DNA from: Nannobrachium achirus
Taxonomy: Eukaryota > Chordata > Actinopteri > Myctophiformes > Myctophidae
DNA: 64,000 nucleotides
NCBI GenBank assembly: GCA_963921795.1
Contig: OY997649.1
Span: forward strand, 59,236,598 to 59,300,597
Direction of reading: 5' to 3'
Shown here: piece after piece, positions 21,152 through 32,460 of the stretch
Position numbering within the stretch: position 1 is the first letter of the stretch
Layout: each line of letters begins with the position of its first letter
Made by a program: the position numbers and the translations under genes
Notes under the pieces: generated by a model
Told to the model about the DNA's origin: nothing
Seen by the model: only the letters and a program-made list of their open reading frames with translations
Databases searched by the model: none

Positions 21152-21361
21152 AGGTGGTTGCACACTGCTGCGTTTTTCGTTGCGAAATGCGTTTTTCAGG
21201 GCAAGGAGAGAGAGGGAGATAGAGAGAGCAAGGGACCGAGTGGTGCGCGAAACGGGCGGCAGTGTGCAAACGTGACTGACATAACGTGAGGTTGATTTTT
21301 GAGCGGTGGTCACAACGCTCCTATACGTGGCCGTGTGTGTGGGTCTGTCTGTCTGTCTGTT

Positions 21362-21399
<38 letters not shown>

Positions 21400-21522
21400 C
21401 GGGTATGTAGCCTGCCTGCAGTAACCTTTTCTGACCACACATGTCAGGATAGGCCAGGCATAGGCCAGGCACACTCGCACACAAACACACACAGGGGGCA
21501 CACACACACACACACACAGGGG

Positions 21523-21581
<59 letters not shown>

Positions 21582-21675
21582 ACCGCTCAGTTCACACGAG
21601 TGTGATTTTTTATTTGCGTGCTCCGAAATTCAGTCCGATATTCGGCCCGAAAAACGCAGCAGTGTGCAACCACCT
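21152..21675. mobile_element. Harbinger-like MITE with TAA TSD
   Basis: Ends AGGTGGTTGCACACTGCTGC and the exact inverse, flanked by TAA at 21,149-21,151 and 21,676-21,678. The 3-bp TWA-type duplication suggests PIF/Harbinger. Contains a (GTCT)n tract, a CA tract and a family-P unit. Confidence 0.75.
21296..21614 (+). mobile_element. Family P unit carrying CA microsatellite
   Basis: From TTTTTGAGCGGTGGTCAC through GTGGCCGTGTGTG and TTTTCTGACCACACATG to CCGCTCAGTTCACACG and TGTGATTTTT. Same layout as 32,899 and (reversed) 24,609. Confidence 0.7.
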
Positions 21676-21719
21676 TAAGACAGGACAAAGACTAAATGGT
21701 TTGTTATTCAAAAGACTAA

Positions 21720-21925
21720 AGGCCTTTGCACACTGCTGCGTTTTTCAGGGCGAATATTGGAGTGAATTTCGGAGCGCGCAACAAAAAAAACGTCACGTTA
21801 TGTCAATCATGTTTGCACACTGCCGCCCGTTTCGTATTTATTTTCGGACCAGGGCCTCTCCCTGGCCTCCGGATTTCGGATTTCCAAAACGCAACGAAAA
21901 ACCACAGTGCAGTGTGCAACCAGCT
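21720..21925. mobile_element. Second Harbinger-like MITE, 206 bp
   Basis: Ends AGGCCTTTGCACACTGCTGC and GCAGTGTGCAACCAGCT, flanked by TAA at 21,717-21,719 and 21,926-21,928. A short relative of 21,152-21,675. Confidence 0.72.
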
Positions 21926-22059
21926 TAAGACTAAGACTAAATCTAAATTCGCTGAAAAAATGTACATTGTAACATTAGGATGCAATGATTTGAGCGTGGC
22001 ACGTCTACTCGATACGCGCAGCACGAAGGGGTACCCGTGCAGCTTAGAAAGCGTGCGGC

Positions 22060-22440
22060 CGCTATAAGCGTGACTTCAATTAATGCAATTACAGTGTGGT
22101 TTAATTGTTCCTTAATATCTATGGATAAAGCAATGTGTTAAGTAGAGTAATTACTGGTAATGACTGCATTGGGAGAGAAGAACTAGGAAGTGGGGTGTGT
22201 GTTAAAAGTAACCGGCAAATTCGTTTCTGCCTAATGGGCCTTTTGTTCAATTGGTATGGTCCGCGTGCGATAAGGGTGTTAAAAATTAATGATTTATAAC
22301 TATTGAGCCAGCAATCACATTTTAATTAGGCTGTAATTTATGATAATTTGTCTTCTTTCTCTAGCGGTACAGTTAATAATTGTTAATTAGCCGTTGACGA
22401 TTTGTCCTTTGAACGTATACCCTAATGGTCGAGCCATGGC
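22060..22440. promoter_or_regulatory. Candidate conserved non-coding element
   Basis: About 380 bp of non-repetitive AT-rich DNA dense in homeodomain-type cores, for example TTTAATTGTTCCTTAAT, GAGTAATTACTGGTAATGAC, ACATTTTAATTAGGCTG and TTGTTAATTAGCCG. The composition is unlike the surrounding MITEs. Conservation is inferred, not measured. Confidence 0.35.
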
Positions 22441-22709
22441 CTGCAAGTGAAGCCCCTTTCTGAGAGCTGTGTGTGTGCGTGTGTGTTTTAGACTGTGTGT
22501 GTTTTAACACAGGTGGAGAGAGACGGAAGATGGAAGGAATATAGAACTATAAAACAGAAAAACAGAACATGTCATGTCCATCTGTAGCGTTCCGGTGTTG
22601 GCACAAGGCTTTCTCACATTACCAGGCTGGGCTGCCTGGGCATGAGTCGCCTGCCAAGTCCATCTATTTTTCTCTCCTTCCCTCATAGCCACTGCTCTTG
22701 CCAAGCCCG

Positions 22710-22854
<145 letters not shown>

Positions 22855-22886
22855 CAACCACACACTCCTGGAAAAGTTGCTACAGC

Positions 22887-23366
22887 CAGGGGCGTCTCAA
22901 GGGGGGGAAAGTGGGACTGAGTTACTAGGGCCCAAGGTGGAGGGGCCTTAATTATTTTATGCTTTAGCTATTGAAAAATAGCAGATATACAAGCTCACAG
23001 CTTGTAGATCTGCTATTTTTGAAAAGTCGTGAAAATGTGTGCAAATCTTTGAATATATGTATTTTTTAAGCGAACATTTGTAACTAAATTTTGCTTCTGG
23101 GGGGGTCCCTGGAACTAAATATTGAGATGGGGGTCCGTGGCCAAATACATATCATTCTGGGGGTCCTTCACATGAAAAGGTTTGAGTACCACTGACATAG
23201 AAACATAGTTTATTTTCAAAAATATTATATTCATAAAGATTTTCATGAATTTTCAAAAATAGCAGAACTGTGAGCTTGTATATCTGCTATTTTTCAATAG
23301 TTAAAGCACAGGGGCCCCACAGTGAATTCTTGTACCCAGGGCCCAGGATTTGGTGCGACACCCCTG
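22887..23366. mobile_element. Family B hAT-like MITE with two cores
   Basis: Ends CAGGGGCGTCTCAAGG and GGTGCGACACCCCTG. Cores at 22,975-23,019 and 23,256-23,293, both with shortened apices; family A lies between. A 22-bp direct repeat (CTCCTGGAAAAGTTGCTACA, GC) lies at 22,865-22,886 and 23,377-23,398. Confidence 0.88.
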
Positions 23367-23398
23367 CAAGCACATGCTCCTGGAAAAGTTGCTACAGC

Positions 23399-24576
23399 TC
23401 CAGTTCAACTCTTTAAAGTAAAGGAAGAAAAAACGAAAACGAAGACACAGGGAGACCGAGAATGCAGAGAGAGAGAGAGAGAGAAAAAAAAAAAAAAACG
23501 AACAACAGTGCCAATGCACCTTTCCAGTTCCTTCTAAACAATTGTTGGTTGTTTAACAATTTCAAGTGGCTGAAATGGTCTGTGTCGAAGAAGGCTTCTG
23601 GCAGTAGAAAGTGACCCTGGGCTGCTTTTACTCTTAAGTGCTAGCAGATTGCTGCTGCTGGGGCTTTCCATTCTATTCAGCAGTCTGTAACTTAACCAGC
23701 CCTGTTTCTCATTCTGTTCCTCTCTCCCCCTGACCTCTTCACTATCCTCCACTCCACTCCACTCCACTCTGCTCTCTCATCTACCTACCGATCTCAGCCT
23801 CCTTCAGAATCACCTTAATGCACAGTTCACTCTCTCATATTATCCTTGTAAAGGTTTCAGCGTGAGAGAATTGGGGGAAGGATTCTATTGTTGTGTGCGT
23901 TTCACGTGCTACATCTCCCTTGATTCCGCTGATATTTTGTAAGAAACCGAGCAGCCGAGCTATAACCGATCTACGAGCTTTGGCACCTGACACTGCTGTG
24001 CAACTACAGTTGTTCCGATACCAAAGCTGCCGATGCTGCCTAAAAATGAAGCGTTACGTTAGTTTGTGCAGGACACGTGAGTCTCGCCCGCCTCAGATGT
24101 CAGTCAGATCCTTTTTCTATTCCTCACTCACAGATCTGCTGATCATTACATCACATTGTCATAATCCAATCAGAGCTCTCGCTCAGTAAAGGAGGCTCCT
24201 TTAAATACAGCTTGCATTCACTAATAGCTCTGCTTATCTTTGATCCTAAGCCTCGGATCTGCTGCTGCTTAGCTGCCTCCTCCACCCCAGCCTCCACCTT
24301 TTGATCAGAGTCTGGCATAGCATAGGCTCAAATACTTGTGGTTTTATGTCTGCTGATTCAAGCTAATATGCCAATGTACTGTATGGCTATTGTACTACTA
24401 TTGTATCCTTATAGGGGGTTTTGCTTAAAGTTCGCTACTTTTGCATATAGCAAGCAAGCATTAACCCAAATTCAGGGAATATCTCCGAACGCGGAGCCCT
24501 TTAACGCCAAGTTTAACTGTATTCCATTTTATTTGCAATAAATGGTTAAATCTACTTTGAAGTGAGTCTTCCTGAC
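23399..24576. other. Unassigned single-copy spacer
   Basis: No repeat family or gene recognised. 24,100-24,290 has CCAATCAGAGCTC followed by CTCCTTTAAATACAGC, a CCAAT plus TATA-like arrangement, but no adjoining open frame supports a promoter. Confidence 0.35.
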
Positions 24577-24578
24577 TA

Positions 24579-24663
24579 CCGTAAATTCTCTAATAATGTT
24601 CTGTATTCAATAAAAAATCACACCCGTGTGAACTGAGCGGTGGGGGGGGGGGGGGGGGGGGGG

Positions 24664-24721
<58 letters not shown>

Positions 24722-25641
24722 TGCAGTTGATGCACAGGCCAGGCTAGACTCAACAGCACCTCTCTGGTCACCCAGGGTACTACTCAGGCTACATACACCA
24801 GAGGCTACATACAGACAGACACACAGACACACAGACAGACACGGATACACACACGGCCACGCTATGGAGACGGTGTGACCACCGCTCAAAAAACAGACCT
24901 CCTTTATTTTCCGGGGCTCTGTTGAAAAAAACACTTACAAGCCGTCGTTCCAATATAAGTCTCTAGATGGCGATGTTTACTATGGTACCGTGTGAGCAGC
25001 GTGACCTGCTCCTGTCTCCAAACTACTTCCGGGTGCATTAGCATGACAACAACAACAACACATCACAGATGCTAGTTTAGCTATGATGTAGCCACCATGT
25101 TCAGAGTAGATTACACCGGTCCGGGGATCATCGTGGACCACCGAGGACCGCCGCGACGGTCCACGGACCCCCTGATTCAATGCGTGACAAACACAACCCA
25201 GTGTGAAGGATATCTACTCAAAAGTGAGTGATTGAAATAAGACGTTTCTTTGTCTATTTTTCTCCTACTCTCTCCTTCTCCTCCTTCTGTCTGTCTGTCT
25301 GCATTGAACTTTTGCTTTGACATTGGAATGTGTTCTGCTTAATTAGCACTGTTCATCTGTTGTTAATGTCAGCTGTTATTTGCAGCTGAACTTAACCGGT
25401 AAGTTAAAATGACCAGTGTCCACCTGTAAGTGCACTGTGCATTTAATACAGTACTTGGTTTCAATAATTGAACCCAGTACATTTTACTGGGTTCAAACTG
25501 ACACACAATATTGATTGCTGATCTTTTTGAAAAATAGGAATATAGGCCTTCTTTTTTATACACGCCTCCTTCCAATAAAAGCCTGGTGCCCGCTACTCTT
25601 GAGACAAATAAAAGCCTGGGTTTCTATAAGAGAATTTACGG
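24579..25641. mobile_element. Putative DNA element with CCGTAAATTCTCT ends
   Basis: CCGTAAATTCTCT at 24,579 and AGAGAATTTACGG at 25,629 form a 13-bp inverted pair. The interior includes AATAAAAGCCTGG repeats and a nested, reversed family-P unit. No coding sequence. Confidence 0.6.
24609..24893 (-). mobile_element. Family P unit with G-run and (GT)n
   Basis: AAAAAATCACACCCGTGTGA, CTGAGCGGTGG, a 23-nt G-run, about 28 GT units, then CACGGCCACGCTATGGAGAC and GTGACCACCGCTCAAAAAA. Reverse orientation relative to 32,899. Confidence 0.75.
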
Positions 25642-25654
25642 AATGCTCTGTATC

Positions 25655-25800
25655 GGCGATTTGATTGATTGATTGAAGACTTTATTAGAAGAAGTTTGCA
25701 TAGGAAAAAGTACAGTTTCATGACGGTACAGTTCACTGGTACAAGGACTACTAAAAGGAGATCCTAGAAAAGACTAAGCTTATTTCCATAGGAAACCATT
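25655..25800 (-). mobile_element. Probable LINE 3' tail, reverse strand
   Basis: GATTGATTGATTGAAGACTT, then TATTAGAAGAAGTTTGCATA, has the look of a LINE 3' end read backwards with its ATTG repeat tail. 25,800-26,115 beyond it is AT-rich, with no gene. Confidence 0.4.
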
Positions 25801-26120
25801 GAAGTATCTTATATAACATTGAATGACAGACGGATAGAACACAGTACTATGCAGTAGATATAGTCAGGAAAAAAAGGGGAAAACAATTTAAAAATCAAAA
25901 AATTAAAACATACAGTAGGTAAATAGAAAGAGGGGTTATGCCAGTCTATGCCGATCCAATACCACCTCATTTATTACATGATGATATTTCATTATAACAG
26001 TATATTTTTAAACTGGAATAATATCAGTACATGTATCGGCACATCCTCTACATGCAGCCATGTATAAATCAGGCTCATAAATATGAAACACATAAACATA
26101 AGAATGTAACTTTGGTTTAA

Positions 26121-26750
26121 CCCATTTAGGCCTAGAATTATTGAATGCTTTAACCAGTGAAAAATAGCAGATATACAAGCTGCGAGCTTGTAGACTGTAT
26201 CATGTAATCAATTCCGTCCAATCCCCAAACCTGTTGTTTTGGGGAGCGCTGGTTTCATTGGCTAATTTTGGTACGGACCCTGCGCACGCATCTAGTTTTA
26301 TCAGTGTATCGTGGACCAGAAACCTGTCTATAGGTGTCTTTTGAATCCTTCTAAGATTTTTTGGGAAAACCTACGTTTCTATGTCAGCAATCTGGCCAGC
26401 CAATGTCAAAGAAAAGGTCCTTTTCACTTAACTGGAGCTCAGTTAGTCTGTTCTTGAGAGACCACTATGTCAGTGGTTCTCAAACCTTTTCATGTGAAGG
26501 ACCCCCAAGACGATATGTATTTGGCCACGGACCCCCATCTCAAAATATTTAGTTCCAGGGACCACCCCAGAAGCAAAATTTGAGTTTCAAACGTTCGCTT
26601 TGAAAATCCATATATTCAAAGATTCGCACACATTTTCACGACTTTTTCAAAAATAGCAGATATACAAGCTCGCAGTGCCGCGCTGTGAGCTTGTATATCT
26701 GCTATTTTTCACTGGTTAAAGCATTCAATAATTCGAGGCCTGAATGGGTT
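26121..26750. mobile_element. Family C TTAA-type MITE with nested A
   Basis: TTAA at 26,117-26,120 and 26,751-26,754. Long inverted arms CCCATTTAGGCCTAGAATTA and inverse of AACCCATTCAGGCCTCGAAT. Shortened cores at 26,160-26,195 and 26,652-26,710. A family-A end CAGTGGTTCTCAAACC starts at 26,470. Confidence 0.8.
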
Positions 26751-26849
26751 TTAATAACCGACAGGGAGGACCATGCGCGCTCGTCTTATAGGAGAACTAG
26801 TCGACACACATAACCAGGAGAGACTGTGAAGCCATATAACGTCTATCTT

Positions 26850-27300
26850 GGGCTCCGGCGGCGCCTGACAAAGGCAGAGAGGTGAAGTCAATCTAACCTC
26901 TTTTAAAACTGTAATACTGATTTGCCGCTATTGACTCATTCTGCCCATTGTGTATTTGAAGTCTTCAAAGAGCCCAGTGTCAAAAGGCAACGCACAAAGC
27001 CTCTGTTCAGAACGACGGCTGTGACAATCAGGAAGGTCTGTGGGATATGAAATCAGTTTTCGGGGAGCTCTTTTGTATGGCTTCCTCCCCCCCCCCCCCC
27101 CCCCCTTTCGTCGGGGGCTGCTCCGTTTGATAAGCTGGAAAAGAAAATGTCCCTGAGATATTTAACAGGCATTAAAATTAATAACAGAAAATGTTCGACT
27201 TCTTTTAGATATATAATACGTAGTTTCAACTTCCAGCACATCTCTTTTTGATTAGAATATCTCTCTTCCATTTGTTGCTTGGTAATATGGTACAGATTGA
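26850..27300. promoter_or_regulatory. Candidate conserved non-coding block
   Basis: Non-repetitive stretches 26,880-27,055 and 27,120-27,290 with CATTAAAATTAATAACAG, TTTTGATTAGAATATC and TATTGACTCATTCTGCC, split by a C-run at 27,088-27,105. Confidence 0.3.
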
Positions 27301-27363
27301 CTCTGGGTGGGGGTGGGGAGGGGGGGGGGGGGGGTGAGACTGGAAGGGGGTGGTAGATATGAA

Positions 27364-27580
<217 letters not shown>

Positions 27581-27581
<1 letters not shown>

Positions 27582-28342
27582 GGGCAAAGCCGGTTGTACC
27601 AAGTCTCATTGCAACATGTAACCCTGCTATCAGCTGTCAACTCCCTCCTCTAATCATAGCATTCTGGTATATAAAACCCCCTCTTCCCAACCCCCACCCC
27701 CAACCCCCACCCCCTCCTGCTCCTCCTCTTCCACCGAACCCCCCCCCCCCCCCTCCATGTGTCTTTGGTGTGCTATAACCCATATCCATCCCTTGCCTAA
27801 AAAGTCTGTCTGGCAGACTTGCTGTTAGAGTATTCCACTGCTATTAATAGCGTGCCGAGTTGTTAAAAAACTAAATGAAGCATTTCTTCTTTCATACAAA
27901 AAGTCCAACCTCAGCTTTCATTCTCTTACCTTCTTTGCACCTGCATAACCCTTTTAAAAAAAAACACGTTTACACCTGCACTAGTGTGTGCTGTCTGTCT
28001 CTTTCCACAACGCACTTAAAAGTGTTTTTTCTTTGGAACGTTTAGATCTTTCCGTCTCTCAAAAACTCATTTGAGCTGATCCTCAACTTTTTAAGGGGGA
28101 AATCTCGCTCTTTCGACAAAGGAGTGTCGGGAGGGTTAGCGACTCACTCCACGGAGGTTAGGTTTAGGGTAAGGGTTAGAGTTGGGTGTCGAAAAGATGA
28201 CGCGTAGTAACAGCATGCATTTGTCCACGTACCCTCATTTGATATGGTTTATTTTTTCGTGTTAATTTTACTCATGAGAGCGTACAGATTTGTACACTAT
28301 CACAGTTATGGACCCATAAAGCACAATTCATACGAGTGCAGT
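27581..28342. other. Unassigned spacer
   Basis: Pyrimidine-rich to 27,760, then unique AT-rich sequence. A family-H fragment (CGTACAGATTTGTACACTAT) at 28,282. No gene. Confidence 0.4.
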
Positions 28343-28850
28343 ACAAGCTCACACGCGAGAACAGCAGATCTACAAGCTCACTTGTAGGTAGAGATGTTAC
28401 CGATCAATCAGCAATGGATCGGATCGGGCCGATCAAAGCGTGATCGGCGATAATCGGTGGTTTAGATCAAAAGGTAAATTCACCGATCCGATCCGATCGG
28501 TGCATCCAATCAACCAGCCGTTCAGTATGCCCACTTGAGGCCATTTTGGGGTATTGATTTCCACAGTGCTGAAGGAATAATTAGTTACTGCTATGATAAT
28601 AAATACATAGTAATGCTGGTAAATAACTATAAGGCAAATATATAAATGAATTCATGAGTGAATTAATTAATTAAAGTTAAAACATTAACATTTAGAAAAT
28701 ATAAATAATATATAAATAATAACTTGATCGGATCGGTGATTGATCGGTATCGGGTGATCAAACTTTTGTGATCGGTGCTCGGTGATCGGTTCCAAAAAAC
28801 CTGATCGGACCATCCCTACTTGTAGGTCTGCTGTTCTCTGCGCATGACGG
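28330..28850. repeat. Core hairpin interrupted by a hAT-like element
   Basis: Left part ACAGCAGATCTACAAGCTCA then CTTGTAGG; right part CTTGTAGGTCTGCTGTTCTC. The element 28,389-28,818 splits the right arm. Confidence 0.85.
28389..28818. mobile_element. hAT-like MITE inserted in a core hairpin
   Basis: Ends TAGAGATGTTACCGATCA and CTGATCGGACCATCCCTA. Perfect 8-bp TSD CTTGTAGG at 28,381-28,388 and 28,819-28,826. Interior carries repeated GATCGG/CCGATC motifs. Confidence 0.92.
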
Positions 28851-29065
28851 AGCATAATTTTTTTGCACGTAGCACTTATCGTAGCCTTGAAAACCTTGTA
28901 GTCTTATACAAGCTAAAATGGTATTTAGATAGCAGTTATGTAGACAGATGTCATTTGTAGACCTGGCATCATATAGTGTGTATAGTTTCAAAATACAGAT
29001 TATAGATGTCTTGATATTATACTGTATAGACTGATGTATGATCCTAGATTACTATTTATATGCAT

Positions 29066-30195
29066 GGTGGCGCAGTCGGTAGAGCTGTCGCCTCAAAGCT
29101 AGAACGTTGTGGGATCAAGTCCCGCCGGGGATGCTGTGGGTGTTCTCTCCTCCGCATCAGTGCCCATACCCTAGTAGTCCATGGGCCATACGAGTTGTCG
29201 TTATCAAAAAGGTGGCAAAGGTTACCATGCATTTTATAAAAGCTCTATATCTGTAGATTATATTTTGGTATGATAACCCTTTCTTGGACACAGCTAAATT
29301 GGTGTTATTATCAGCCGCTAGAGTTGGTGTCCCATTAACTTTACATTACAGGAAAAAAAGCAAAAATGTAAGTAGCATATGAGGGGTCAAACTAGGGGGT
29401 TTTCATGATGCTGAATCCATTGCAAGCATCTGTTTTGCACAAAAAAACATTCCTTGGGCTAAAAACTGTCCCACAAGACTATGGTTTAGTGATGAAAAGT
29501 GATGAGTCATCACTTTTCACACTTTTGTGGGGGCTGTTTTAGCCCCAGGAATGTTTTTCGTGCAAAACAGATGCTTGCAATGGATTCAGCATCATGAAAA
29601 CCCCCTAGTTTGACCCCTCTTATGCTACTTAAAGCAGATTAATTTTTAGCTTTTTTTTCCCTGTAATGTAAAGTTAATGGGACACCAACTCTAGCGGCTG
29701 ATAACACCAATTTAGCTGTGTCTAAGAAAGGGTTATAATACCAAAATATAATCTACAGACATAGAGCTTTTCAAAAATGCATGGTAACCTTTGCCACCTT
29801 TTTGATACCGACAACTCGTATGGCCCATGGACTATAGGTGTTGTTGGCGAAAGGGCCTTTCTGTGTGGAGTTTGCATGTTCTTCCCATGTCCCCTAGGGT
29901 AGATACCCTCACAAAAAACATGCAGTAATCCTGGACTCTATACTGCCTCCCCCATGTCAGCCTGGGCACCTGATGGAGGGTAAAGGAACTGGTTGGAATA
30001 TCGTCTTCCTTCCACGTGCTCGTCTTATCGGGGAAACTGTCACCCCTGTCAGGTGATAAGAAGCGGCTAGCTCACTCCTCATGCATTGAAGGAAGCATGA
30101 GCTCAGTTTGGGGCTCTCCCCGGGTTGGCAGAGGGAAAGTTGTGCCCAATTAGCACTGGGTGAAAAATGGGTTGCAAAATCGTGGGATCAAAATT
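29066..30195 (+). mobile_element. tRNA-derived V-SINE-like element split by a fold-back
   Basis: GGTGGCGCAGTCGGTAGAGC (A-box region) and GGGATCAAGTCCCGCC (decayed B-box region), then TTGGCGAAAGGGCCTTTCTG and TGTGGAGTTTGCATGTTCTT, the DANA/V-SINE-like body. The 660-bp fold-back 29,175-29,834 interrupts it. Tail reads AAAATCGTGGGATCAAAATT. A relative lies at 36,793. Confidence 0.75.
29175..29834. mobile_element. 660-bp fold-back element
   Basis: Near-perfect palindrome with arms of about 315 bp: TAGTCCATGGGCCATACGAG ... and its inverse CTCGTATGGCCCATGGACTA. Apex near 29,500 (GTGATGAGTCATCAC). Flanked by TAG at 29,172-29,174 and 29,835-29,837. No core motif and no coding sequence. Confidence 0.9.
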
Positions 30196-30796
30196 ATAAA
30201 AAAAAAAAGAAAAAAGGGGTCACCGACCTGAAAGGTCTATAGGAACCCTTGGACAGTGCTTTTCTGTTGTAATACAAACATTGAAGCCACTCCAGTCAGC
30301 AGGAAGCCAGCGCATACAGCGGGAGAAAAAGAAACAAGAGCATCCATTGAGACAATTATTTTAATTCCTTCACATTCAGACGCAGAAAGTGGTATTTTCG
30401 TCGCTTATACATTTTCATGTGTTTGTGCAGACCGGGGCCTCCATGCTCTATTTGCCTTCTACCGGTCGGTACGTACCGGTATTTATTTTTCCTTATTCCT
30501 TTACTTGTTTTGATTAAGGAGCCTGCAATTTATAATGAAATGGCTCTTCGTGACGTCAGAGTTGACTCTGTGCAAACTCCAGAAGCCCCATGAAATGACC
30601 ATTTAGATCTTCTATTTGACTAGACTAACGTCTATGGAAATAAAACGACCATGACTCCATCTTTATGTGCGTTCAGCTCTGTGAGTCTCTGTTGTTGCAG
30701 AGAGAGGCTTCCCGCCCTTAAATCAACACCCATACACTGTGAAACCCTGAGTGTTTCATCCAACTCTGAGAGTGTACAAATCTAGCTAAATTGGAC
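30196..30796. other. Unassigned spacer with H fragment
   Basis: Contains GTGACGTCAGAGTTGACTC at 30,550 and a family-H arm AACTCTGAGAGTGTACAAAT at 30,763. No gene. Confidence 0.4.
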
Positions 30797-30804
30797 CCCT
30801 AAGA

Positions 30805-31350
30805 CAGAGGTTCCCAAACTTTTTTGTCTCAGGTCCCCCCATGAATATTGTTTTAATCCGAGGCACCCCTACATTATAATTTTCACTCCCAGCACCTTAT
30901 ATTTATAGCATATCATCGTTGTCGGGTGGAAACCTTGTATGTCCAAACTGTTTGTTTTGTATTTATCATCTATAAAATGTACTAAACTAGTGAAAACAAG
31001 CACTGTGTGCTTGTAGATCGGCTGTTTTCACTAGTTTTGTGCGACAGTCTTGTATGATGAAGCAGGGCTTTGCTTTACCAAAAGACGTACACATTTGAAA
31101 CTTGGAGATACGAGGTTTCTGCCCGGCAGTGACGATATTTTTGTGATTATGTTGCGAGGAAAATGTTGAGATAATAGCCATTTTGGGTCGAACTGACTGA
31201 AAAAAACTTTGTACTTCAAGTTTAAAATGATACTAAATATATGTTCAAGTGTCCAAATGAATTCCAAATATTATTAAATTATCTCGCGGCACCCCTGGAC
31301 TGCCGTCACGGCACCCCAGGGTGCCCCGTCACCCACTTTGAAAACCCCTG
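30805..31350. mobile_element. Family G hAT-like MITE with nested L
   Basis: Ends CAGAGGTTCCCAAACTTTTT and CACTTTGAAAACCCCTG. Perfect 8-bp TSD CCCTAAGA at 30,797-30,804 and 31,351-31,358. A family-L MITE with a reduced core (31,000-31,035) occupies 30,911-31,138. Confidence 0.9.
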
Positions 31351-31358
31351 CCCTAAGA

Positions 31359-31640
31359 GACCCTTTGGGTTACGTTTTATACACTCCATGTCAGACGTGG
31401 ATAAATGAACGCCTAGGATTTTAACTGTGTATATGTTATGTCCTTTTAACTGTGTATTTTATGTGTCTACATATTCATAATATACATATTACATATCATG
31501 TAATAAGAGTAATAAATAAATATGTAACTTGAACTCCAGATAAAGACATACAACTAAGAGTAAACTAGTAAGACTTCTCAGGGCGACATGCGAACCTGCG
31601 CCATGTCTTGGCATCTGGCCAGTAATGTATATCGGACCAG
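31359..31640. other. Unassigned spacer
   Basis: AT-rich; begins with CCCTTTGGGTTACGTTTTAT related to the family-H context. No gene. Confidence 0.4.
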
Positions 31641-31649
31641 TTACCCTTA

Positions 31650-32206
31650 TGCCATATATGGAAACCCCTGGTACCCATACTGTATATGGAGATCCATGTA
31701 CTGTATATGGAGATATGCTGTGAGAGCCCAAACATGCTTACTCAGTTATTTGTTATGTGAAAGTCCTATGACACCTGACATCATACATACAATCCCTTTT
31801 ATGCCCATACATGGAGATTCCTTTCTGTAGAACCAGCCACACAGATATGGGCTGTCTTGGCCAAATATGGATTCTGTTAGTGTGGTATGTGGCCGATGTG
31901 GCTTCCATATATGGGCATTCCCATATGAAGTCCTGTTAGATATCAGGGATCTCCATGTATGGGCATAAACGGGATTCTGTTAGTGTGGTACCCTGACATC
32001 ACAGTGAAGTCAGTGTTTGATGTCAGAGCTATAGCTATAGATATGGGCTTAATATTGATGACATCAGGGATCTCCATATACAGTATGGGCATAGAGTGGT
32101 TCCCATGACATCATACAACATACATTCCCTTTTATGCCCATACATGGAGATCCCTGTCTGAACCAGCCACACCACTGTGATGTCACCTGTTTATGCCCAT
32201 ATATGG
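31650..32206. promoter_or_regulatory. Cluster of CArG-box-like motifs
   Basis: Perfect CC(A/T)6GG sites: CCATATATGG at 31,652, 31,905 and 32,197, and CCAAATATGG at 31,861. Near matches CCATACATGG (31,806; 32,139) and CCATGTATGG (31,954). They belong to a degenerate repeated unit GCCCATACATGGAGATCC found in both orientations. Confidence 0.5.
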
Positions 32207-32460
32207 ATATAAAACTCTGAAGTGTGGTTGAATATGAACAGTCAATCTACATTGGATAATGAGAAATATACCGTACCATCTTTCCCCCCTGTAAAAATGA
32301 CGTGAACTAATTACAGTGGCACTGCCTTATACCGTCTATGGTGGGTTAATTGAGTTGACTCGAGCACAATACAGTGCATGCGTGAGTTCTATATGCTGTG
32401 TACGGTATATACAGTACAGCACGCCTGTTGGCCTCTCTGTGTGAAGGCATACTGTATACC
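32207..32460. other. Unassigned spacer
   Basis: ACAGTA/TACTGTA-rich AT sequence; no gene or element recognised. Confidence 0.35.

Noticed and set aside
24140..24240. Promoter with CCAAT and TATA-like boxes
   Set aside because: No open reading frame, CpG-rich start region or splice site downstream supports a gene.
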